Source: Flavobacterium sp.
GTDB taxonomy: Bacteria > Bacteroidota > Bacteroidia > Flavobacteriales > Flavobacteriaceae
Direction of reading: 5' to 3'
DNA length: 64,000 nucleotides
Assembly: GCA_021740105.1 (NCBI GenBank)
Contig: JAIPAM010000001.1
Location: 62,001-126,000, forward strand
The notes beneath the pieces were generated by a model. That model worked only from the letters and a program-made list of their open reading frames with translations. It did not search any database and was not told the origin of the DNA. Shown here in pieces: positions 53,131 through 61,160 of this stretch; within the stretch, counting starts at the first letter, position 1; each line of letters opens with the position of its first letter. Made by a program: the position numbers and the translations under genes.

Positions 53131-54153
53131 TTAAAAGAGTCCTCCTTGAATATTCCCTTTTATTTTACCTAAATGCTTGTAGGCTTTTTCAGTAACTTCT
53201 CTTCCCCTTGGCGTTCTCATGATAAAGCCTTCTTGGATTAGAAAGGGTTCGTATACTTCTTCTATTGTTTCACTACTTTCGGATACGGCTGTCGCCAAGG
53301 TTGATAAACCGACAGGACCGCCTTTGAATTTATCGATGATGGTATTTAGTATTTTGTTGTCCATTTCGTCCAATCCATGGGCATCAACGTTGAGTGCTTT
53401 TAATGAATATCTTGCAATTTCAATATCGATACTTCCGTTGCCTTTGATTTGAGCAAAGTCACGAACGCGACGTAAAAGTGAGTTGGCTATCCTTGGTGTT
53501 CCTCTACTTCTTCCGGCTATTTCTATTGCCGCTTCCATGGTAATTGGCATTTTTAATATGGAGGAACTTCTTTCCACAATAGTGGTTAAAAGCTCGGTGG
53601 TGTAATATTGTAAACGGCTTTGAATTCCAAAACGGGCTCTCATGGGAGCCGTTAATAATCCGGAACGAGTGGTTGCGCCGACTAATGTAAATGGGTTTAG
53701 GTTGATTTGAACTGAACGAGCATTTGGCCCAGATTCAATCATAATATCGATTTTAAAATCTTCCATTGCTGAATATAAATATTCCTCAACTATCGGGCTT
53801 AAACGATGGATTTCATCGATAAATAACACATCTCTTTCGTCAAGATTGGTCAATAACCCTGCTAAATCTCCGGGCTTATCTAATACTGGCCCTGAAGTTA
53901 TTTTTATTCCTACACCTAACTCATTGGCTAAAATATTGGCTAAAGTAGTCTTTCCTAATCCTGGAGGGCCATGAAAAAGGGTGTGATCTAGCGCTTCATT
54001 TCTTTGATTTGCCGCCTCTACAAAAACTTTAAGATTTTCTAATATTTGATCTTGACCAGCAAAATCATCAAAAGATAAGGGCCTCAATCTTTTTTCAAGA
54101 TCAAGTTCTTCCGGATTAAAATTTTGGTTGGTAGGGTCTAGGTTTTCGTTCAT
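53131..54153 (-). CDS. ruvB: Holliday junction branch-migration ATPase RuvB
   Basis: 340 residues. RuvB is the AAA+ hexameric motor that drives branch migration with RuvA. Motifs: [18 protein letters not shown] at the start, Walker [12 protein letters not shown], Walker [10 protein letters not shown], sensor [19 protein letters not shown] (partly quoted) and the C-terminal winged helix with [20 protein letters not shown], given as [13 protein letters not shown] -7 box ends 5 bases before the ATG, which predicts a leaderless transcript. It follows the terminator of the act-cta operon. Confidence 0.98.
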   Translation of the reverse strand: MNENLDPTNQNFNPEELDLEKRLRPLSFDDFAGQDQILENLKVFVEAANQRNEALDHTLFHGPPGLGKTTLANILANELGVGIKITSGPVLDKPGDLAGLLTNLDERDVLFIDEIHRLSPIVEEYLYSAMEDFKIDIMIESGPNARSVQINLNPFTLVGATTRSGLLTAPMRARFGIQSRLQYYTTELLTTIVERSSSILKMPITMEAAIEIAGRSRGTPRIANSLLRRVRDFAQIKGNGSIDIEIARYSLKALNVDAHGLDEMDNKILNTIIDKFKGGPVGLSTLATAVSESSETIEEVYEPFLIQEGFIMRTPRGREVTEKAYKHLGKIKGNIQGGLF

Positions 54154-54157
54154 ATGA

Positions 54158-54165
54158 CAAATATA
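54158..54165 (-). promoter_or_regulatory. Putative -7 box placing the ruvB transcription start at its ATG
   Basis: Minus strand reads TATATTTG, exact match to TAnnTTTG; only four bases separate it from the ruvB ATG at 54153. A TTTG stands 13 bases upstream, closer than usual for a -33 box. Confidence 0.4.
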
Positions 54166-54183
54166 GGAAAGTTATAGGCAAAT

Positions 54184-54225
54184 AAAAATGCCTTTCATCC
54201 CGAAATTTCGGGAGAAAGGCATTTT
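54184..54225 (-). terminator. Strong intrinsic terminator of the act-cta operon
   Basis: AAAATGCCTTTC (54185-54196) pairs with GAAAGGCATTTT (54214-54225), and the enclosed TCCCGAAATTTCGGGA (54198-54213) is itself a perfect palindrome that extends the stem. On the minus strand a T-tract follows. It lies 19 bases after the ctaD stop. Confidence 0.9.
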
Positions 54226-54243
54226 ATATTATTTATTTAAATT

Positions 54244-56046
54244 TTAGTGATGTAACACTTCTTCTCCTTTTTTCATAGGCACATTTTGAGGAACAAAATC
54301 ATCATCATGACCTGGCTTACTGTAATCGTAAGGCCATCTATGTACATGAGGAATTTCCCCAGGCCAGTTTCCGTGAATATGTTCAACTGGTGCAGTCCAT
54401 TCTAATGTGTTAGATTTCCAAGGATTTTGTTCTGATTTCTTACCGTAGAAAATACTACTAAAGAAGTTGTATAAGAAAACCAATTGGAATGCTCCTCCTA
54501 TTAAAGCGAAAGTGGTAATTAATACGTTTACGTTTTGTAAATCGTCAAATAATGGGAAGTTCGTGTTGGTGTAATAACGTCTTGGCAAACCAGCCATTCC
54601 GATAAAGTGCATTGGGAAGAAAACTCCGTACGCACAAATTGCGGTTACCCAAAAGTGAACGTATCCTAAATTCTTATTCAACATTCTACCGAACATTTTT
54701 GGGAACCAGTGATAGATTCCGGCAAACATACCGTAAAGTGCAGATATACCCATTACTAAGTGGAAGTGAGCTACAACGAAATAAGTATCGTGAACATTAA
54801 TATCCAGTGTACTATCTCCAAGAATAATCCCTGTTAAACCACCAGTAATAAATGTAGAAACCAATCCAATTGAGAACAACATTGCAGGGTTTAATTGCAA
54901 GTTGCCTTTCCAAAGTGTCGTGATATAGTTGAATGCTTTTACTGCAGATGGAATTGCAATTAATAACGTTGTAAAGGTAAACACCGATCCTAAGAATGGA
55001 TTCATTCCTGAGATAAACATGTGGTGACCCCAAACGATAGTTGATAAAAATGCAATTGCAAGAATTGACATAATCATCGCTCTATAACCAAAAATTGGTT
55101 TACGTGAGTTGGTAGCAATAACTTCAGAAGTGATTCCTAAAGCAGGTAATAATACGATATAAACTTCAGGGTGCCCTAAGAACCAGAATAAGTGTTCGAA
55201 TAATACTGGAGAACCTCCTTGATTGTGTAAAACTTCACCAGCAATATAAATATCTGACAAGAAGAAAGAAGTTCCAAAACTTCTATCCATAATTAATAAT
55301 AGCGCTGCAGATAATAATACTGGGAATGAAATGATACCGATAATTGCAGTAACAAAAAAAGCCCAAACAGTAAGAGGCAATCTTGTCATTGACATTCCTT
55401 TAGTTCTCAAATTAATAACCGTAACTACATAGTTCAAAGATCCTAATAAAGAAGAGGCGATGAAAATAGCCATAGATACTAACCAAAGCGTCATTCCCAT
55501 TCCTGATCCAGGAATTGCTTGTGGAAGTGCACTTAAAGGTGGGTAAATTGTCCAACCCGCTGATGCTGGTCCAGCTTCTACAAACAATGAAGCAATCATA
55601 ATTACACTTGAAAGGAAGAACAACCAATACGATATCATATTTAATATCCCTGAGGCCATATCTCGTGCCCCAATTTGAAGTGGTATCAAGAGGTTACTAA
55701 ACGTTCCACTCAGTGCGGCCGTTAATACAAAGAATACCATTATGGTACCGTGAATAGTAACTAAAGCCAAGTAGATATCGTTTGTCATTACTCCATTTGG
55801 AGCAAATTTTTCTCCTAAAAAGAAGCTAAAAACTTTGAATGACTCTTCTGGCCAAGCCAATTGCATTCTGAAAAGCATAGATAATCCCACACCAATAACT
55901 CCCATTATAATACCTGAAATAAGGTATTGTTTAGCAATCATTTTGTGATCAATAGTAAAGATATACTTGGTTATAAAAGTATCTTTATGGTGGTGTTCGT
56001 GTTCGTGATCGTGTTCTAAATCGTGTCCGTGACCTTCTGCTGACAT
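54244..56046 (-). CDS. ctaD: Cytochrome c oxidase subunit I
   Basis: 600 residues with about 12-13 membrane helices. It is the catalytic subunit, holding low-spin heme and the heme-copper centre that reduces O2 and pumps protons. Ligand motifs are present: HGTIMVFF for a heme ligand, WFLGHPEVYIVLLPALG with the His-Tyr crosslink, WGHHMF for copper B, and HDTYFVVAHFHLVMG for the two heme irons. The first 20 residues are unusually histidine-rich (His6, 8, 12, 14, 16 and 18-20), a possible metal-binding tail. ctaC lies 24 bases upstream; a strong terminator follows. Confidence 0.97.
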   Translation of the reverse strand: MSAEGHGHDLEHDHEHEHHHKDTFITKYIFTIDHKMIAKQYLISGIIMGVIGVGLSMLFRMQLAWPEESFKVFSFFLGEKFAPNGVMTNDIYLALVTIHGTIMVFFVLTAALSGTFSNLLIPLQIGARDMASGILNMISYWLFFLSSVIMIASLFVEAGPASAGWTIYPPLSALPQAIPGSGMGMTLWLVSMAIFIASSLLGSLNYVVTVINLRTKGMSMTRLPLTVWAFFVTAIIGIISFPVLLSAALLLIMDRSFGTSFFLSDIYIAGEVLHNQGGSPVLFEHLFWFLGHPEVYIVLLPALGITSEVIATNSRKPIFGYRAMIMSILAIAFLSTIVWGHHMFISGMNPFLGSVFTFTTLLIAIPSAVKAFNYITTLWKGNLQLNPAMLFSIGLVSTFITGGLTGIILGDSTLDINVHDTYFVVAHFHLVMGISALYGMFAGIYHWFPKMFGRMLNKNLGYVHFWVTAICAYGVFFPMHFIGMAGLPRRYYTNTNFPLFDDLQNVNVLITTFALIGGAFQLVFLYNFFSSIFYGKKSEQNPWKSNTLEWTAPVEHIHGNWPGEIPHVHRWPYDYSKPGHDDDFVPQNVPMKKGEEVLHH

Positions 56047-56070
56047 ATTCGTTTACTTTAAATTAAAATA

Positions 56071-57240
56071 TTATTTCATGGCAACTTTTACCTCTTTTGC
56101 AGGGGTAATTACTGCAGTATCTTTTGCATTAGCTTCTTTTTTAACTCCTTCTGCAGGTGCTTGACTCGCTAATTTTTCTGCTTTTACTTCTTGAGTAACT
56201 GTAGTTTGTTTTTTCAACCATTTAGCATAATCTTCAGGTGTATCAACTACAATTTTCATTTGCATGTTGTAGTGAGAAGCTCCACAAATTTTATTACAAA
56301 GCAATAAGAAATCAAATTCATAAGGATCTAAAGCTGTTTCTCCTTTAGCAACTAACTCAGCACTTTTTTTAGTTCGAATAGCGTTGATATTAGCCACTTT
56401 TGCAACCATGTAAGGCAACTCTCTGTATTCTGCTGTAGTATAAGTTGGCTCAAAAGCAAATTCAGTAACCATTCCAGGCACACAGTTCATTTGAGCTCTA
56501 AAATACGGCATGTATGCTGAGTGCAAAACGTCTTGAGAACGCATTTTGAAATGCACCTTTTTACCTTTTGGAATATGTAATTCTTTAGAAACTACGTCAT
56601 CATTAGCATAAGGATCCTCAACATCAACACCTAAAGTATTTACTCCTTCAATGTATCTTACATTTGCTTTTCCAAGAACATTATCATTACCCGCATAACG
56701 AGCAGTCCAGTTGAACTGTTGTGCATATAATTCGATTGTTACGGTGTCTTCTTCGTCTTCAATGAACATAATATTAGTCCAAGCATACAATCCGAAAAGG
56801 ATCAATCCAGCCAATACAATTGCAGGGATCACTGACCAAATTACTTCTAACTTATTGTTATCTGCAAAATACAATGCTTTATTACCTTCTTTACCTCTGT
56901 ATTTAAAAGCAAAATAGTGTAATAATACTTGAGTTACTGCTTGAACAATAAAAATCAATACCCAAGTAACGTTCATTAAATCATCTATAACTGGACCATG
57001 AACAGAAGCAGGGGTGTGTAAAACTAGTGGTCCCCAGGTGATCAATCCATAGATAGTAAATATATAGATGAATGCTAAAAACCCAAACATTAAATACCCT
57101 TGTGTGTTATTATCTTTGTCATCTGCAACTTGAGAATTATTCTTGTATTCACCTACTTGAGATAAATCGAATATCTTGGTCAATTGCCACAATGCAATAG
57201 CTAATAAAACTAAAACTATAATTACCAACAAACTTGTCAT
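56071..57240 (-). CDS. ctaC: Cytochrome c oxidase subunit II (CuA)
   Basis: 389 residues. Membrane helices lie at about 2-20, 48-70, 88-112 and 133-155; the extracytoplasmic cupredoxin domain follows. CuA ligands are complete: His240 (QDVLHSAYMP), Cys315, Cys319, His323 and Met326 in CNKICGASHYNM. Between the two parts of the CuA site there is an insertion of about 40 residues (about 270-310), and the C-terminus ends in a lysine-alanine-rich tail after residue 345. It takes electrons from cytochrome c or directly from alternative complex III. It lies 19 bases after actF in the same operon. Confidence 0.96.
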   Translation of the reverse strand: MTSLLVIIVLVLLAIALWQLTKIFDLSQVGEYKNNSQVADDKDNNTQGYLMFGFLAFIYIFTIYGLITWGPLVLHTPASVHGPVIDDLMNVTWVLIFIVQAVTQVLLHYFAFKYRGKEGNKALYFADNNKLEVIWSVIPAIVLAGLILFGLYAWTNIMFIEDEEDTVTIELYAQQFNWTARYAGNDNVLGKANVRYIEGVNTLGVDVEDPYANDDVVSKELHIPKGKKVHFKMRSQDVLHSAYMPYFRAQMNCVPGMVTEFAFEPTYTTAEYRELPYMVAKVANINAIRTKKSAELVAKGETALDPYEFDFLLLCNKICGASHYNMQMKIVVDTPEDYAKWLKKQTTVTQEVKAEKLASQAPAEGVKKEANAKDTAVITPAKEVKVAMK

Positions 57241-57259
57241 CTGTTTACTTCTTTAAATA

Positions 57260-58582
57260 TTAATAATGAAAATGTTTACTTTCTTCAATGAAAGGATTTC
57301 TCTTAGGCACTAAAGGCGCTTTTGTTAATGCAGTAAACACTACATAAAGGAACAATCCAAGGAAGAACAATACCGAACTAATTTCTGGAATACCTATGAA
57401 CCATTGATCACCTACTGATGATGGCATAATCATATTGAAGAAATCGACATAATGACCTAATAATATAACTGTTCCAGCCATAACTAATACCCATGAAATT
57501 CTCTTGAAATCAGTATTGATTAAAATTAACAGTGGGAATAAGAAGTTCATAGCAACAGCTCCAAAGAAGGGAAGATTATACAATTCAATTCTTGTAACGA
57601 AATAAGTTACTTCCTCTGGAATATTAGAATACCAAATCAACATGAACTGTGAAAACCATAAGTAAGTCCAAAACACACTGAACCCAAACATAAATTTAGC
57701 TAAATCGTGAATGTGGCTAGAATTAACATGTTCTAAATATCCTTTAGATTTTAAATATAAGGTCACCATACATATTGTAGTAATTCCACTTACAAAGAAA
57801 CTTGCAAATACATACCATCCAAATAAGGTACTAGACCAGTGCGGATCAATAGACATAATCCAATCCCAAGACATGATAGACTCAGTTACAATAAAGAATA
57901 CTAAGAACATCGCTGAAATATTGAAATTCTTTTTGTAAAAACTATTATCAGAAGCTTCGTCTTGTGCCAAGCAATTTTTTCTTGAGAAGTAACGGTAAGC
58001 GTTCCATCCTAACAAGAATACAGCTGCTCTAATGATCCAAAATGGAAAATTTAAATATCCAGATTTATTTGAAATAATTTTATCAGCTGCTACTACTTCA
58101 GGATCCAACCAAATAAATAAGTGATTAAAATGTAGTCCACATAAAATTAAGAATACAAAAAGAAAAATAGAACCTATTGGTAAGTAAGCTGTAATTCCTT
58201 GCATTACTCTAAACAATAAAGGTGACCATCCTGCTTGAGCTACTTGTTGAATGGCATAAAATACTAAAACTCCCAAGGATATTAGCATAAAGAAAATACA
58301 AGCTACATAAAATGCCGCCCACGGCTTGTTTTGCAATTGGTGCAATACATGCTCTAAGTGTTCTTTGTGTTTTTCAGCAGCTACGGCAGCATTGCCTTCA
58401 ACTTCATGAGTTTCGTGAGCATTAGCATTACTTCCTTCTTCGTGATGTGATTCAGCTGAAAGCATTGTTTCAACTTCTTGAATATCTTTTGGTGCAGTTA
58501 AAAAACCATAACCTATTCCAAGTACTCCTAGAAGTATTAGAATTAAAGAGAATGTTTTTAATTTACTTGAAAATGTATACAT
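57260..58582 (-). CDS. actF: Alternative complex III membrane subunit ActF
   Basis: 440 residues with about ten membrane helices. ActF is homologous to ActC/NrfD and is one of the two large quinol-side membrane subunits of alternative complex III. Motifs: WIIRAAVFLLGWNAYRYFSR, ESIMSWDWIMSIDPHWSSTLFGWYVF (quoted as SWDWIMSIDPHWSSTLFGWY), SVFWTYLWFSQFMLIWYSNIPEE (quoted as FWTYLWFSQFMLIWY). A histidine- and glutamate-rich loop of about 45 residues (about 43-82) follows the first helix. It lies between actE and ctaC, with gaps under 30 bases. Confidence 0.94.
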   Translation of the reverse strand: MYTFSSKLKTFSLILILLGVLGIGYGFLTAPKDIQEVETMLSAESHHEEGSNANAHETHEVEGNAAVAAEKHKEHLEHVLHQLQNKPWAAFYVACIFFMLISLGVLVFYAIQQVAQAGWSPLLFRVMQGITAYLPIGSIFLFVFLILCGLHFNHLFIWLDPEVVAADKIISNKSGYLNFPFWIIRAAVFLLGWNAYRYFSRKNCLAQDEASDNSFYKKNFNISAMFLVFFIVTESIMSWDWIMSIDPHWSSTLFGWYVFASFFVSGITTICMVTLYLKSKGYLEHVNSSHIHDLAKFMFGFSVFWTYLWFSQFMLIWYSNIPEEVTYFVTRIELYNLPFFGAVAMNFLFPLLILINTDFKRISWVLVMAGTVILLGHYVDFFNMIMPSSVGDQWFIGIPEISSVLFFLGLFLYVVFTALTKAPLVPKRNPFIEESKHFHY

Positions 58583-58609
58583 ATCTATAAAGATGATTTT
58601 GTTCTAAAA

Positions 58610-59158
58610 TTATAATTCGCTTTTAAGTTTCATTACATAAGTTGCAACTAACCAACGTTCATGAGCGTTCAATTGATTTGAATAAGCTCCCATTGAATTC
58701 AATCCATAGGTTTGAACGTGGAAGACACTACCTGTGGTAATTACTCTGTCTTTATAATTAGGAATTCCTAAGTATTTTCCCTGAGTAACTAATTTACCCA
58801 ATCCATTACCTGCATCCCCATGGCAGATAGCACAATAAATTTCATATAGACCTTTCGCCTTTTCCATATCTTCGGTAGACAATGTATCTAAAGGAGATTT
58901 AAGATTTGCTTTGGCCAATTCATAACCTGCAGTGGTGTTTTCATACTCATACACTTCAAAACCTCTGTTTAAAGATCCTTCGGCAGGAAGTTGACCTTCT
59001 TTTCCGTTCTTGAAAGCGTCAGACTCGGCGTAAGTATTATAACTTATCGGTTCATACATATTAGGCATGTACTGATAATTTGGTTTTAAATTATCGTGAC
59101 AAGAAGTTACTAATCCAGACAAACCTAATAAAATGGTAATTTTATATATCGTTTTCAT
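58610..59158 (-). CDS. actE: Alternative complex III monoheme cytochrome c ActE
   Basis: 182 residues. A lipoprotein signal places the acylated cysteine at residue 20 (LVTSCHDN). The heme motif is C109-A-I-C112-H113, in YCAICHGDAGNGLGKL, and a methionine near SMGAYSNQL is the likely sixth ligand. It passes electrons from the iron-sulfur subunit towards the oxidase on the periplasmic face. It follows actD by 8 bases. Confidence 0.94.
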   Translation of the reverse strand: MKTIYKITILLGLSGLVTSCHDNLKPNYQYMPNMYEPISYNTYAESDAFKNGKEGQLPAEGSLNRGFEVYEYENTTAGYELAKANLKSPLDTLSTEDMEKAKGLYEIYCAICHGDAGNGLGKLVTQGKYLGIPNYKDRVITTGSVFHVQTYGLNSMGAYSNQLNAHERWLVATYVMKLKSEL

Positions 59159-59166
59159 ATCCTTTA

Positions 59167-59691
59167 TTAATGCTTTTCTATTACTTTAACTTCTACTGCG
59201 CCTGTACTTTTAAAGAAAGAAACTAATTCTTTTTCATTGTCGTGAATGGCAACTTCCATTAAAAAATGGTCGTCAGTAGTCCTTACATCTGGATTTTCTG
59301 CTTCTTTAAATGGCCAAATTCTACTTCTCATGTAAAAAGTAATAACCATTAAGTGAGCCGCAAAAAATACCGTCATTTCAAACATAATCGGCACGAATGC
59401 AGGCATGTTTTGCAAATAACTAAAACTTGGTTTACCACCAATATCTTGAGGCCAATCTTGGATCATAATGTAATTCATCATAGCGGTTGCTACAGAAATT
59501 CCAATACATCCATAAATGAAAGCACAAATTGCTAATCTTGTCGGAGCCAATCCCATTGCTTTGTCCAATCCGTGAACTGGAAAAGGGGTGAAAACTTCTT
59601 CAATATGATGATGAGCAGCACGTGTTTTCTTTACGGCATCCATCAAGATATCATCGTCGTTATATATAGCGTAAATAACTTTATTACTCAT
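59167..59691 (-). CDS. actD: Alternative complex III subunit ActD (DUF3341)
   Basis: 174 residues. DUF3341 proteins have a soluble N-terminal part (YAIYNDDDILMDAVKKTR, HHIEEVFTPFPVHGLDKAMG) and two membrane helices (about 57-80 and 98-118), as seen here. ActD packs against the membrane subunits of alternative complex III. Its start overlaps the end of actC by 8 bases. Confidence 0.94.
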   Translation of the reverse strand: MSNKVIYAIYNDDDILMDAVKKTRAAHHHIEEVFTPFPVHGLDKAMGLAPTRLAICAFIYGCIGISVATAMMNYIMIQDWPQDIGGKPSFSYLQNMPAFVPIMFEMTVFFAAHLMVITFYMRSRIWPFKEAENPDVRTTDDHFLMEVAIHDNEKELVSFFKSTGAVEVKVIEKH

Positions 59692-61087
59692 GATGTGAAT
59701 CTTTATTTGCTTGTCTATCGTTAATATAATTTTGTCCTGTAGCTTTCAGAATTGTTTTAACCTCTGCTTGAGCAATTACAGGGAATGTTCTTGCGTATAA
59801 TAAAAATAATACAAAGAAGAATCCTATTGTTCCTATGAAAATTCCAATATCTACGAAAGTAGGAGAAAACATGGTCCATGAAGACGGAAGGTAATCTCTG
59901 TGTAATGAAGTTACAATGATCACAAATCTTTCAAACCACATACCAATGTTTACAACAATAGAGATGATGAAAGAGAACATGATACTTGTTCTTAATTTTT
60001 TGAACCACATGAATTGTGGAGAGAATACGTTACAAGTCATCATTGACCAATAAGCCCACCAGTAAGGTCCTGTTGCTCTATTTAAGAATGCATATTGTTC
60101 GTACTCTACCCCTGAATACCAAGCAATGAATAACTCCGTAATATACGCAACCCCTACAATAGAACCTGTAATCATGATTACAATGTTCATTAATTCGATG
60201 TGTTGAATTGTGATGTAAGCTTCCAAATTAGAAACTTTTCTCATAATAATAAGTAAGGTATTTACCATAGCAAATCCTGAGAATACCGCTCCCGCAACGA
60301 AGTAAGGAGGGAAAATGGTAGTGTGCCATCCTGGAATTACCGAGGTAGCAAAGTCCATCGATACAATAGTGTGTACAGAAAGTACCAGTGGAGTTGCTAA
60401 ACCTGCAAGTACCAAAGAAACTTCTTCAAAACGTTGCCAATCTTTAGCTCTACCGCTCCATCCGAAACTTAATATAGAGTAAATTCTTTTTGTAAAAGGA
60501 GTAATGGCTCTGTCTCTTAACATGGCAAAATCAGGTAATAAACCAGTCCACCAGAAAACAGTAGATACCGATAAATATGTTGAAATTGCAAATACGTCCC
60601 AAAGTAATGGAGAGTTGAAGTTTACCCATAACGATCCGAATTGGTTTGGAATTGGTAATACCCAATAGGCTAACCAAGGACGACCCATGTGTATAATTGG
60701 AAATAAACCCGCTTGGATTACAGAGAAAATAGTCATTGCTTCTGCAGAACGGTTAATGGCCATTCTCCATCTTTGACGGAATAACAATAATACTGCAGAA
60801 ATTAAGGTTCCAGCGTGACCAATACCTACCCACCAAACGAAGTTAGTAATATCCCAAGCCCAACCTACTGTTTTGTTCAATCCCCAAGTACCAATACCTG
60901 TCGAGATAGTATAAATAATACAGCCTATTCCCCAAAGGAAAGCAGCAAGAGCGATTGAAAAAACAATCCACCAGTGTTTATTTGCTTTACCCTCTACAGG
61001 CGCAGCTACGTCTACGGTAACATCGTGATAGGTTTTATTTCCTATAACTAAAGGTTTTCTAATACTTGAATCGTGTATATGAGACAT
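59684..61087 (-). CDS. actC: Alternative complex III quinol-binding membrane subunit ActC (NrfD family)
   Basis: 467 residues with about ten membrane helices. Family motifs: WDITNFVWWVGIGHAGTLISAVLLLFRQRWR (quoted as NFVWWVGIGHAGTLISA), RSAEAMTIFSVIQAGLFPIIHMGRPW (quoted as FPIIHMGRPW), FATSVIPGWHTTIFPPYFVAGA (quoted as VIPGWHTTIFPPYFVAGA). ActC is the likely site of menaquinol oxidation. It lies between actB (73 bases) and actD (overlap 8 bases). Confidence 0.96.
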   Translation of the reverse strand: MSHIHDSSIRKPLVIGNKTYHDVTVDVAAPVEGKANKHWWIVFSIALAAFLWGIGCIIYTISTGIGTWGLNKTVGWAWDITNFVWWVGIGHAGTLISAVLLLFRQRWRMAINRSAEAMTIFSVIQAGLFPIIHMGRPWLAYWVLPIPNQFGSLWVNFNSPLLWDVFAISTYLSVSTVFWWTGLLPDFAMLRDRAITPFTKRIYSILSFGWSGRAKDWQRFEEVSLVLAGLATPLVLSVHTIVSMDFATSVIPGWHTTIFPPYFVAGAVFSGFAMVNTLLIIMRKVSNLEAYITIQHIELMNIVIMITGSIVGVAYITELFIAWYSGVEYEQYAFLNRATGPYWWAYWSMMTCNVFSPQFMWFKKLRTSIMFSFIISIVVNIGMWFERFVIIVTSLHRDYLPSSWTMFSPTFVDIGIFIGTIGFFFVLFLLYARTFPVIAQAEVKTILKATGQNYINDRQANKDSHHE

Positions 61088-61160
61088 ATCCTTTTTAATT
61101 TTATTAATTTATTTTTACTTATAAAGTCAGAATTGCAAGCCATTTTGCAAGGTTCAAACT

